This document shows, piece by piece, positions 21,830 through 29,908 of a DNA stretch of 64,000 nt. Source of the DNA: Microcella pacifica (GTDB taxonomy: Bacteria > Actinomycetota > Actinomycetes > Actinomycetales > Microbacteriaceae). The first letter of the stretch is position 1; each line of letters begins with the position of its first letter. Under the pieces are notes generated by a model. It searched no databases and was not told the DNA's origin. It saw only the letters and a list, made by a program, of their open reading frames with translations. The translations under genes were made by a program, and so were the position numbers. The stretch covers positions 124,001 through 188,000 of the forward strand of contig NZ_VIKT02000002.1 of assembly GCF_009371975.2 (NCBI RefSeq), written 5' to 3'.

Positions 21830-22393
21830 CTACTCGTTCACGCGGCCGAGGTAGTCGCCCGAGCGGGTGTCGACCTTCACCTTCGTGCCGGTCTCGAGGA
21901 AGAGCGGCACCTGAATCTCGTAGCCGGTCTCGAGCGTGGCGGGCTTCGTTCCGCCCGTCGAGCGGTCGCCCTGCAGGCCCGGCTCGGTGTAGGTGACCTC
22001 GAGCACGACCGACGCGGGCAGATCGAGGTAGAGCGGCAGGCCGTCGTGCATGGCGATCGTCACCTGCTGGTTCTCGAGCATGAAGTGCGCGGCGTCTCCC
22101 ACGACGGGGCCGGGCACCGTCACCTGGTCGTAGTCCGTCGTGTCCATGAAGACGAAGTCTGCGCCGTCCTGGTACAGGTACTGGTAGTCGCGCCGATCGA
22201 CGTTGGCGAAGTCGATCTTCGTGCCGGCGTTGAAGGTCTTGTCGACGACCTTGCCGCTCGTCACGTTCTTGAGCTTGGTGCGCACGAACGCGCCACCCTT
22301 GCCGGGCTTCACGTGCTGAAACTCGATGACGGCCCAGAGCTGACCGTCGAGGTTCAGCACACTGCCGTTCTTGATGTCGTTGGTGGTCGCCAT
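21830..22393 (-). CDS. efp: Elongation factor P
   Basis: Relieves ribosome stalling at proline runs. It is 187 residues from the ATG at 22391-22393 ([20 protein letters not shown]), three beta-barrel domains by family. The loop that reaches the peptidyl-transferase centre reads [13 protein letters not shown] around residue 30, with the lysine at its tip. No EpmA/EarP/YmfI-type modification gene is nearby, consistent with the frequently unmodified actinobacterial factor. It lies 80 bases after aroQ and four before nusB. Confidence 0.96.
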   Translation of the reverse strand: MATTNDIKNGSVLNLDGQLWAVIEFQHVKPGKGGAFVRTKLKNVTSGKVVDKTFNAGTKIDFANVDRRDYQYLYQDGADFVFMDTTDYDQVTVPGPVVGDAAHFMLENQQVTIAMHDGLPLYLDLPASVVLEVTYTEPGLQGDRSTGGTKPATLETGYEIQVPLFLETGTKVKVDTRSGDYLGRVNE

Positions 22394-22473
22394 GAGGCCG
22401 TCACAATCCGTTCCGTGGGTCACGAGCGGCGCATCCGAGGGTGCGTGCGCCGCCGAGCGAGTCTAGTGCGCGG

Positions 22474-22914
22474 CTACGAGGAGCGCAGAATCGTGTCGAG
22501 AGCGAGCTGGTACGACTGCGTGCCAAAACCCGCGATCACGCCCGTCGCGACAGCGCTCACGACGCTCGTGTGACGGAACTCCTCCCGGGCGTGCGGATTG
22601 GACAGGTGAACCTCAATGACGGGAACGCCCCGCTCGGTCACGAGGGCGACCGCGTCGCGCAGGGCATAGGAGTAGTGCGTGAAGGCCGCGGGGTTGAGGA
22701 TGACGGGAGTTCGAGCATCCACCGCCTCGTGCAGCCAGCCGATGAGAGTCGCCTCGTCGTTGGTCTGGCGGAGGTCGATCTCGACAGCGCCGGCGCGCGA
22801 TGCGAGCTGCGCCCGCACGTCCTCCAGGGACGCCGTGCCATAGATCTCGGGCTCTCGTGTGCCGAGCCGGTTGAGGTTGGGTCCGTTCAGGACGAGCACG
22901 CGGTCGAACGTCAT
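22474..22914 (-). CDS. aroQ: 3-dehydroquinate dehydratase, type II
   Basis: Third shikimate step, dehydrating 3-dehydroquinate. The 146-residue length and motifs identify the small dodecameric type II enzyme: VLVLNGPNLNRLGTREPEIY at the N-terminus with the catalytic Tyr, FTHYSYALRDAV near residue 80, and EVHLSNPHAREEFRH near residue 100 with the catalytic His. The ATG (22912-22914) lies nine bases after the M16 stop codon. No clear Shine-Dalgarno is present; TAGGCT six bases upstream could serve as a leaderless promoter. Confidence 0.95.
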   Translation of the reverse strand: MTFDRVLVLNGPNLNRLGTREPEIYGTASLEDVRAQLASRAGAVEIDLRQTNDEATLIGWLHEAVDARTPVILNPAAFTHYSYALRDAVALVTERGVPVIEVHLSNPHAREEFRHTSVVSAVATGVIAGFGTQSYQLALDTILRSS

Positions 22915-22920
22915 GCCCCG

Positions 22921-22926
22921 AGCCTA
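22921..22926 (-). promoter_or_regulatory. Possible -10 of a leaderless aroQ transcript
   Basis: TAGGCT (TANNNT) then six bases then the aroQ ATG. The element includes the TAG stop of the upstream peptidase gene, so chance is a real alternative. Confidence 0.28.
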
Positions 22927-24462
22927 CGGCGACACGGGCAGCCCGAGTCGACTTTCGACGTGCACGACGCGGTCGGCGGGGACCCGCTCCCGGATAGCAC
23001 GGCCGAGAGGCTCGGCGCCCTTCCACGCCGTGTAGGTCACGTCGAGGCTCCAACTGTCCTCGAGTGTGATCTCGAAGCCAGTGCTCGAGTGCAGGAGAAG
23101 CGCCACTGAGCTCAGATCGATCGCCCACGCCGAGTCGGAGTCGGAGAGGAGGAGCTGGCCATCGTCGAGCGTGAGCGTCGCGCCCGCCGAGGGCGACCCC
23201 CGGCGACCCTTCGCCGTGAGGGTTCGCCCGGACGTCAGGCGCCTGCCCCAGTCCCATGCTGAGCGCTGGGGCCACGGTGCGTTCGGGATCTCGGGATGAC
23301 TCAGCCCCACGCTCGCGGCCGTGGAGTCGTCAAGGCCGCCGCTCGCCGCGTTGAGCGTCACCAGGAGACCCTCCGCAGCGGGCTGGAGGGCGGCGACGAT
23401 CTCCTCCTCTGTGATCGCGGCCACGATACGCTCCGCCTCGACCGGGCCCGTGCGCTCCTCGCGCCACGCCAGGGCAACGCCCGCAGCCCCCGCGTGCGCA
23501 TCCCACCCGCTCTCGGAGAACAGCTCGGCGAGCATTCTCTCGCGGGTGCGCGCCAGGAGCGACGGATCCACTCGCCCGCCGCTCAGCCGATCGATCAACT
23601 CGACCAGAGCCGAGACAGCCGGCGTGGACTTGGACGGCGGAGGATCCGTGAACAGCACCAGAGAGCGGTGATAGCGGCCGTGAGTGATGTAGTCGCCCAG
23701 CACCGAGTAGACCAACGAGCGTTCGTGGCGCAGGTCCGCGAGCACCGCCTCCTCGCAATAGTGGCCGACGAGGCTCGCCACGGGCCAGTCTCCGACGATG
23801 TCGAACGTCACGGCGAGGGGTGCGGACTCCGACCACGTCCACGTTCGGGTCGTCAGCAGAGAGGCGGTCGCGGGCTTCGCCCGCGCCCAGCCGTCGGGGG
23901 CCTTCGGCACGAGGACGTCGAACTCGAGCTCCGGCACGTCGGGCCCGATCACCACGAGCGATGCATTTCCGATGTGCAGGTGCTCCCGCACCCACGACAC
24001 GACCTCCTCGGGCGTCACCCTGTCGAGCGTGGGCGCACCGAACTCCGCGATACCGAGCCCCCGGTACCCGAAGCGTCGCGCCAGCGGGCCGGCGACGGGG
24101 AAGACAGCCGCACCGACTTCAGCGTCGATCGCCGCGACGTCGCGATGCAGGTCGGAGAGCTCATCCGACGCGATGCGCGAGACGGAATCGGCCACGGCCC
24201 GCACGAACTCCGCCACCTGACCCGGCGCGCCGGAAGCGTAGAACGTCATCGCATCGCGCTCCGTGACGGCGTTGTGCTCGTGGGCCGGCACGGCGACGCC
24301 GCGCATCACCGCGTGCTCGACGAGGTGAGGCACACCGGCGCTGCGCACCGCCGACTGCGAGGTACCGCTGCCGAAGATCAGCGCGACCTGGGCTTCCCCC
24401 GGTCGGATGCGCCGAACCATGGGGATACCGGATGTCGTCGTGGGGAAGATGAGTCTGGTCAC
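22924..24462 (-). CDS. M16-family metallopeptidase-like protein
   Basis: A 512-residue relative of pitrilysin/insulinase peptidases. The inverted zinc motif is intact as HLVEH near residue 43, and a glutamate 65 residues later in AAIDAEVGA can supply the third ligand; the usual spacing is about 75. The C-terminal half has the structural repeat (ADLRHERSLVYSVLGDYI). A further ~110-residue tail (TLTLDDGQLLLSDSDSAWAI) looks beta-rich and separate. I chose the GTG at 24460-24462; another GTG lies two codons earlier. It sits 28 bases after aroB and two codon-lengths before aroQ in the shikimate operon. Activity is plausible but unproven. Confidence 0.72.
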   Translation of the reverse strand: MTRLIFPTTTSGIPMVRRIRPGEAQVALIFGSGTSQSAVRSAGVPHLVEHAVMRGVAVPAHEHNAVTERDAMTFYASGAPGQVAEFVRAVADSVSRIASDELSDLHRDVAAIDAEVGAAVFPVAGPLARRFGYRGLGIAEFGAPTLDRVTPEEVVSWVREHLHIGNASLVVIGPDVPELEFDVLVPKAPDGWARAKPATASLLTTRTWTWSESAPLAVTFDIVGDWPVASLVGHYCEEAVLADLRHERSLVYSVLGDYITHGRYHRSLVLFTDPPPSKSTPAVSALVELIDRLSGGRVDPSLLARTRERMLAELFSESGWDAHAGAAGVALAWREERTGPVEAERIVAAITEEEIVAALQPAAEGLLVTLNAASGGLDDSTAASVGLSHPEIPNAPWPQRSAWDWGRRLTSGRTLTAKGRRGSPSAGATLTLDDGQLLLSDSDSAWAIDLSSVALLLHSSTGFEITLEDSWSLDVTYTAWKGAEPLGRAIRERVPADRVVHVESRLGLPVSP

Positions 24463-24490
24463 GTCCACATTCTGACGGATGCTCGCGCCG

Positions 24491-25570
24491 CTACTCGCCG
24501 ACCTCCTGGTACGCGGCGAAGAGCATCGACTCGTCGGTGCCGTTGAGCACGCGCGGCCGCGCGATGTCGTCGAGCACGATGAAGCGCAGCATGCCCGCTC
24601 GCGCCTTCTTGTCGCGCTGCATCGTCGCCAGAAGCGTCTTCCAGCGCCCGAGCGGATACCCCGTCGGCAGTGTGAGCGACGCAAGGATGCGGCGATGCCG
24701 ATCGACGGCCTCTGCGCTCAGGGAGCCGGCCAGGTGCGCGAGCTCCGCGACGTACACCATGCCGATCGCGATCGCAGCGCCATGGCGCCAGCGATAGCGT
24801 TCGGCATGCTCGATCGCGTGGCCGAGCGTATGGCCGTAGTTGAGGATCTCGCGCTGGCCCTGCTCGGTGAAGTCCTCACTCACGACCCGGGCCTTCACGG
24901 CGATCGCCCGCTCCACGAGCTCCCGGAAGACTTCGCTGCTCGGGTCGGTCGCGACGGTCACGTCGGCCTCGAGAAGGTCGAGGATGACCGGGTCGGCGAT
25001 GAAGCCGCACTTCGCCACCTCCGCGAAACCCGCGAGGATCTCGTTCTGCGGCAGGGTGCCGAGCAGGTCGAGGTCGGCGAGCACCACGCGCGGCGCGTAG
25101 AAGGCGCCCACGAGGTTCTTGCCCTCCGCCGTATTGATGCCGGTCTTGCCGCCGACCGCGGCATCCACCATGCCCAGTACGGTCGTGGGTACCTGAATGA
25201 GCGGAACGCCGCGAAGCCAGGTTGCCGCGACGAAGCCCGCGAGGTCGGTGGTCGCGCCGCCGCCGAGCCCGATGACGACGTCGGTGCGCGTGAAGTCGGT
25301 CTGGCCCATGACCTGCCAGCAGAACGCCGCCACTTCCACGCGCTTCGCCGCCTCGGCATCGGGCACTTCGGCGAGCAGCACCTCGACGCGACCCGCGAGC
25401 GCCTCCCGCAAACTTTCCGCGACCGCGCCCAGGGTGGGGGCGTGCACGATGAGAGCCTTCGCGGCGGTAAGCGGAATGCGGTCGTGCAGCGTCGCGAGCA
25501 GGCCACGGCCGACGATCACGTCGTAGGCCGACTCTCCCGTCACCGGGATCGCGGTCGATGCGGTGGTCAT
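24491..25570 (-). CDS. aroB: 3-dehydroquinate synthase
   Basis: Second shikimate step, converting DAHP to 3-dehydroquinate with NAD and zinc. It is 359 residues, full length. NAD-binding GLGGGATTDLAGFVAATWLR is near residue 95, VDAAVGGKTGINTAEGKNLV near 135, and the zinc ligands include the histidine in ILNYGHTLGHAIEHAERY near 250. The ATG (25568-25570) overlaps the aroK stop by four bases, so the two are translationally coupled. Confidence 0.97.
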   Translation of the reverse strand: MTTASTAIPVTGESAYDVIVGRGLLATLHDRIPLTAAKALIVHAPTLGAVAESLREALAGRVEVLLAEVPDAEAAKRVEVAAFCWQVMGQTDFTRTDVVIGLGGGATTDLAGFVAATWLRGVPLIQVPTTVLGMVDAAVGGKTGINTAEGKNLVGAFYAPRVVLADLDLLGTLPQNEILAGFAEVAKCGFIADPVILDLLEADVTVATDPSSEVFRELVERAIAVKARVVSEDFTEQGQREILNYGHTLGHAIEHAERYRWRHGAAIAIGMVYVAELAHLAGSLSAEAVDRHRRILASLTLPTGYPLGRWKTLLATMQRDKKARAGMLRFIVLDDIARPRVLNGTDESMLFAAYQEVGE

Positions 25571-26133
25571 GATGGCCCTCCCGGGGACTCGTGGACGGGC
25601 AGCGTGCGCACCCAGGTGGCGATCTCCTCAGCGATCTGACTGAGCGGCCGGCGCGAGGTGTCCCACCGCACGGTCGCGAGCGACTCGTAGACGGGCATCC
25701 GCGTCGCGACGAGCTCCGTCCAGCGATCGATCCCTCCCGTGAGCAGCGGGCGCTTGGCGTTCTCGATGCGCGCCGCCACCGCCTCAGGGGAGATCGTGAG
25801 CAGCACGACGGGCAGCGCTCGCAACGCCTCCGCGGTCTTGGGCGTCATGACCGCTCCCCCGCCGAGCGCGACGACGGCGCGCTGAGCGAGTGCTGAGTCG
25901 ACCGCCTCCGCCTCCCAACGGCGGAACACCGGCTCTCCGTGCTCCGCGAAAATCTCGGGAATAGCGCCGTGCTCGGCCTCGATGAGCGTGTCGGTGTCGA
26001 GGAACGGGACGGAGAGGATGCGCGCGACCCGCTTGCCGAGCCGCGTCTTGCCGGCGGCCGGCGGCCCGATGAGCACCGCGAGCGGCGAGAGGCCCTGCGT
26101 CGTGACCGCCCCTGACTCGCCCCGCTCAGGCAC
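25567..26133 (-). CDS. aroK: Shikimate kinase
   Basis: Phosphorylates shikimate with ATP. At 188 residues it is slightly longer than the usual ~170 because of a ~17-residue N-terminal extension. The P-loop [17 protein letters not shown] is near residue 21, the shikimate-binding DTDTLIE and FRRWEAEAV follow, and ALGGGAVM is near residue 95. The GTG at 26131-26133 has GGAGG just upstream and overlaps the aroC stop by eight bases; a GTG nine codons later is an alternative start. It overlaps aroB downstream. Confidence 0.94.
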   Translation of the reverse strand: MPERGESGAVTTQGLSPLAVLIGPPAAGKTRLGKRVARILSVPFLDTDTLIEAEHGAIPEIFAEHGEPVFRRWEAEAVDSALAQRAVVALGGGAVMTPKTAEALRALPVVLLTISPEAVAARIENAKRPLLTGGIDRWTELVATRMPVYESLATVRWDTSRRPLSQIAEEIATWVRTLPVHESPGGPS

Positions 26134-27331
26134 GACCCTCCGCGACGGCGGTCGTGAGCGTCGCCGGGATCGCCGCGAGGTAGCCCTCGAGATTGCGGCG
26201 CGTCTCGGCGATCGAGTCTCCGCCGAACTTCTCGGTCATGGCCTCCGCGAGCACGAGCGCCACCATGGCCTCGGCGACGACGCCCGCAGCGGGCACGGCG
26301 CACACATCCGAGCGCTGATGGTGCGCGGGGGCCGCTTCGCCGGTGGCCGTGTCGATCGTGCGCAGGGCGTGCGGCACGGTCGCGATGGGCTTCATGCCCG
26401 CGCGAACGCGCAGCACTCCGCCCGTGCTCATGCCGCCCTCCGTGCCTCCCGCGCGATCGCTCTCACGGTGGATGACCCCGTTCTCGAGCACGAGCTCGTC
26501 GTGCGCGGCAGAACCGGGTCGACGAGTGGACTCGAAGCCGTCCCCGACCTCGACGCCCTTGATGGCCTGGATGCCCATGAGAGCACCGGCGAGCCGCGCG
26601 TCGAGCCGCCGATCCCAGTGCACGTAGGAACCCAGACCGGGCGGCAGCCCGTATGCGACGACCTCGACGACGCCGCCGAGAGTGTCCCCGCTCTTGTGCG
26701 CGGCGTCGACCTCCTCGACCATGCGCGCGCTCGTCTCGGCGTGCAGGCAGCGCAACGGGTCGGCGTCGAGGCGCTCGACATCGTCGGGGTGCGGGAGCGG
26801 AGCATCCTCGGGAACCCGCACGGGGCCGATGCTGAGCGTGTGCGCGACGAGCCGGATTCCCAGCTCGGCCAGGAAGGACCGCGCGATCGCCCCGAGCGCG
26901 ACGCGAGCTGCCGTCTCGCGGGCGCTCGCCCGCTCGAGCACCGGTCGCGACTCGTCGAAGCCGTACTTCTGCATGCCGACGAGGTCGGCGTGGCCGGGGC
27001 GAGGGCGCGTGAGCGGCGCCCCGCGACCGCTCTGCAGCTCTGCGGGGTCCACCGGGTCGGCGCTCATGACGGTCGTCCACTTGGGCCACTCGGTGTTGCC
27101 GATACGCAGCGCCACGGGGCTGCCCATGCTGAGGCCGTGCCGCACGCCACCGGAGATCGTGAGCTCGTCCTGCTCGAACTTCATGCGCGCGCCACGACCG
27201 TAGCCGAGCTTGCGACGCTGCAGATCGGCCTGGATCGCCTCCCGCAGAACGGGCACGCCCGCGGGCAGCCCTTCGAGGACGGCGATCAGTTCGGGGCCGT
27301 GGGATTCCCCGGCGGTCAACCAGCGCAGCAT
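26126..27331 (-). CDS. aroC: Chorismate synthase
   Basis: Final shikimate step, making chorismate from EPSP with reduced FMN. The 401-residue protein begins [20 protein letters not shown], the family signature, and has [14 protein letters not shown] near residue 43, [20 protein letters not shown] near 110, and [17 protein letters not shown] with [12 protein letters not shown] near the C-terminus. It lies four bases after the aroE stop and overlaps aroK by eight. The gene for EPSP synthase (aroA) is not in the window. Confidence 0.97.
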   Translation of the reverse strand: MLRWLTAGESHGPELIAVLEGLPAGVPVLREAIQADLQRRKLGYGRGARMKFEQDELTISGGVRHGLSMGSPVALRIGNTEWPKWTTVMSADPVDPAELQSGRGAPLTRPRPGHADLVGMQKYGFDESRPVLERASARETAARVALGAIARSFLAELGIRLVAHTLSIGPVRVPEDAPLPHPDDVERLDADPLRCLHAETSARMVEEVDAAHKSGDTLGGVVEVVAYGLPPGLGSYVHWDRRLDARLAGALMGIQAIKGVEVGDGFESTRRPGSAAHDELVLENGVIHRESDRAGGTEGGMSTGGVLRVRAGMKPIATVPHALRTIDTATGEAAPAHHQRSDVCAVPAAGVVAEAMVALVLAEAMTEKFGGDSIAETRRNLEGYLAAIPATLTTAVAEGRA

Positions 27332-27335
27332 GCCC

Positions 27336-28175
27336 CTAGTCTTTCACGAGCGCGGAGGCCATCGCGGCCTCCACGGTCGCCTCCGCTTCCAGCGGGACCT
27401 CGGTCTGGCCGGAGACGAAGAGTCGCACCTGCCGGACCGCCTGGTGCAGCAGCATGTCGCGACCGGAAGCCACACGACCGCCCACAGCGAGCCACTGCGC
27501 GGCGAGCGGCCCCGGCCACGGGTGGTAGGTGACGTCGAGGGCGACAGCGTGCTCTCGCGCGCTGACAGGCAGCTGCTCATCGAGAGGCACGCCGTTGGGC
27601 AACGTCCACGCGACGACGTCGGTCTCCTCCACCACGGCAGCCAGGTCGCCGAGCGCGACCGCATCGAACTCGAGCCCGAGCTCCTCGGCGAGAGTGCGAA
27701 TGCCGCCAGCACGAGCGGCGTCGCGCACCGCGACCGTGATGCCGCGCACGCCGAGCGCGTCGAGCGCGACGACGACCGAGCGAGCCGTGGCCCCGGCGCC
27801 GACGAGCACAGCGTGCTCGGCTGAGCTCAGTCCGGCCCTGCGCAACGAGCGCTCGACTCCGACGACATCCGTGTTGCGCACGATGCGTCGACCGTCGTCG
27901 GCGAGCAGCAGGGTGTTGGCGGCGCCCGTCAGCTCGACATCGCGGTCGCCGTCGTCCCCGAGGCGCGCGAGCTCCTCCTTGAGCGGCATCGTGGCCGAGA
28001 TGCCGCGCCAGGAGCGATCGAGACCGTCGAGGAAGCCGGCCAGCTCGTGCTCACGGACGTCCGCCCGGCCGTACGCCCAGTCAAGGCCGAGCGCCTGGTA
28101 CGCGGCGGCGTGCATGACCGGCGACAGGGAGTGCGCGACGGGATGGCCGAGCACCGCCAGCGAGCGCTCACTCAC
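27336..28175 (-). CDS. aroE: Shikimate dehydrogenase
   Basis: NADPH-dependent reduction of 3-dehydroshikimate. It is 279 residues from the GTG at 28173-28175 ([20 protein letters not shown]). Motifs: shikimate-binding [12 protein letters not shown], catalytic lysine in [10 protein letters not shown] near residue 67, and the dinucleotide loop [19 protein letters not shown] near residue 130. The start overlaps the mltG stop by eight bases, and aroC follows four bases after its own stop. A frame extending upstream to 28496 is a shadow of mltG. Confidence 0.94.
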   Translation of the reverse strand: MSERSLAVLGHPVAHSLSPVMHAAAYQALGLDWAYGRADVREHELAGFLDGLDRSWRGISATMPLKEELARLGDDGDRDVELTGAANTLLLADDGRRIVRNTDVVGVERSLRRAGLSSAEHAVLVGAGATARSVVVALDALGVRGITVAVRDAARAGGIRTLAEELGLEFDAVALGDLAAVVEETDVVAWTLPNGVPLDEQLPVSAREHAVALDVTYHPWPGPLAAQWLAVGGRVASGRDMLLHQAVRQVRLFVSGQTEVPLEAEATVEAAMASALVKD

Positions 28176-29439
28176 AGTAGACGGCGTTCTCCTCGCTCGC
28201 CCGGCACCAGGCGCGCAACTCTGCGACGCCCGCCTCGTGCTCCGCGAGGGTCTCCGAGAACTTGGTCTCCCCCGTGGCGAGGTTGATCGTGACGAAGTAG
28301 AACCAGTCGCCCTCCGCCGGGTTGAGGGCCGCGTCGATGGCGACATCCCCCGGTGCAGCGATGGGTCCGATCGGGAGACCCGGGTTGGCGTAGGTGTTGT
28401 AGGGGTTCTCCGCACCGAGGGCGTCGCCACTCGACCACACCGACCCGGTCTCGCCCGCACCGTACTGGGTCGCCGAGTCGAACTGCAGCAGCGCATCCTC
28501 AGCCAAGCGGTTCTCGATCACGCGCGCCACGCGATAGAAGTCGTCGGAGAGCCGCGCCTCGCGCTGGATGAGCGAGGCCTTCGTGAGCACGGTGTGACGG
28601 TCCTCCTCCGCGACACCCGCCGCGTCGAGTCGCGCGAACATCTCGTCGACCAGGGTGCGGATGTGATCCTCGGCCGTCGTGCCCGGCTCGAAGCGGTAGG
28701 TGGCGGGGAACAGGTAGCCCTCGATATTGGGCGCGACCTCCGGGATGCCGTAGATCGAGGGGTCGGCGATCGCCGCCTCGTACTCCTCGAGCGCGATGCC
28801 CGTGCCGGCCGAGAGCGCCTCGATGACCTCGCCGGCACGCAGGCCCTCGCGCACGGTCGCGCTCAACTCCACTTTGTTCTCGGGGTCGAGCAGGGCATCC
28901 AGCGCCGACTGCGCCGACATCTCCTCCTGCAGTCGGTAGGTTCCCGGAATGAAGGAGATGGAGGGGTCGGCGAGAAGGAGATCGTAGAACGCGTCGAAGG
29001 TCATCGTGACGCCCTGCTCGGTGAGGGACTCGGCGACATCGGCGCCGATCTCGCCGCTGTAGATGGTCACGAGCACCTCGGTGCCGTTGCCGGTGCCCTC
29101 GTAGTCGTTGGGCAGCTCCCAGCCGAGCACCTCGCGCACCTGGGTCTCGTAGTTCGTCCAGACGTACCACGCACCGCCCGCCGCGCCGCCGAGAAGCAGC
29201 ACGAGCACGATGCCGAGCACCCACGGCCAACGGCGCCGGCGAGCACCCGAGGCCCGCTCCTTGGGCGCGCGTCGAGCGCGGGGACGCTCGCGAGCATCCC
29301 GCGCGGCTCGGCGCGAGAGTGGAGGCGGAGCACCCACCGTCGCGGCAGGGCTGGCAGCCTCGCCGCGGCGCTGCTCGGGCGCTGTGCTCTCCTGTGCCGG
29401 GCGGAAGATCGCGTCCCAGTTGTCGTCGTTCTCACTCAC
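28168..29439 (-). CDS. mltG: Endolytic murein transglycosylase MltG
   Basis: Membrane-bound lytic transglycosylase thought to release nascent glycan strands and set their length. It is 423 residues. A cytoplasmic N-terminus of ~70 residues is rich in Arg (RRAARDARERPRARRAPKER), then one membrane span (WPWVLGIVLVLLLGGAAGG, ~71-90), a LysM-like region and the YceG domain. The catalytic glutamate is Glu294 in KASLIQREA, and EGYLFPATYRFEPG lies near residue 240. The GTG at 29437-29439 overlaps ruvX by four bases, and aroE overlaps its end by eight. The alaS-ruvX-mltG-aroE order is conserved in actinobacteria. Confidence 0.93.
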   Translation of the reverse strand: MSENDDNWDAIFRPAQESTAPEQRRGEAASPAATVGAPPPLSRRAARDARERPRARRAPKERASGARRRRWPWVLGIVLVLLLGGAAGGAWYVWTNYETQVREVLGWELPNDYEGTGNGTEVLVTIYSGEIGADVAESLTEQGVTMTFDAFYDLLLADPSISFIPGTYRLQEEMSAQSALDALLDPENKVELSATVREGLRAGEVIEALSAGTGIALEEYEAAIADPSIYGIPEVAPNIEGYLFPATYRFEPGTTAEDHIRTLVDEMFARLDAAGVAEEDRHTVLTKASLIQREARLSDDFYRVARVIENRLAEDALLQFDSATQYGAGETGSVWSSGDALGAENPYNTYANPGLPIGPIAAPGDVAIDAALNPAEGDWFYFVTINLATGETKFSETLAEHEAGVAELRAWCRASEENAVYCE

Positions 29440-29906
29440 GATGAGGGGTGTCCTTCGTCCGGGTCGACGAGTTCGCCGGGCGGGTTGCCGCTGGCGCGCT
29501 CGTGGTCGAGGGCGTGCTGGAGCAGGATAACAGCGGCCACCTGGTCGACGACGGCGCGCGAGGTGCGAGAGGTGCGGCCCGCCTCGCGGAGGGACCGCGC
29601 GGCCGTGACGGTCGTGAGGCGCTCGTCCACGAGGCGCACGGCGACGTCGAGCGTGCGCGCGAGCTCGAGCGCGACCTCCCGGGAATCCGCGGTGGAGGCT
29701 GTCTCAGCGCCGCTCAATGACAGTGGGAGACCCACGATCACCTCGGTCGCGCCCGTCTCGTCGACAATGCGCCGGATGCCCGCGCCGTAGTCGCCCCGTC
29801 GTGCGAGTGTCTCGACCGGGGTCGCGAGCATGCCGTGCAGGTCGCTGCGCGCGACGCCGATGCGCGCCCGCCCCACGTCCACGCCGAGGCGCACGCCGCT
29901 GCGCAT
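29436..29906 (-). CDS. ruvX: Holliday-junction-resolvase-like protein YqgF (RuvX)
   Basis: RNase H-fold protein implicated in 16S rRNA 5'-end processing. It is 156 residues, with the first acidic motif RLGVDVGRARIGVARSD at the N-terminus, VIVGLPLSLSGAE near residue 57, DERLTTVTA near 94 and DQVAAVILLQHAL near 122, preserving the family's acidic residues. It begins two bases after the alaS stop and overlaps mltG by four. Confidence 0.93.
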   Translation of the reverse strand: MRSGVRLGVDVGRARIGVARSDLHGMLATPVETLARRGDYGAGIRRIVDETGATEVIVGLPLSLSGAETASTADSREVALELARTLDVAVRLVDERLTTVTAARSLREAGRTSRTSRAVVDQVAAVILLQHALDHERASGNPPGELVDPDEGHPSS

Positions 29907-29908
29907 GC

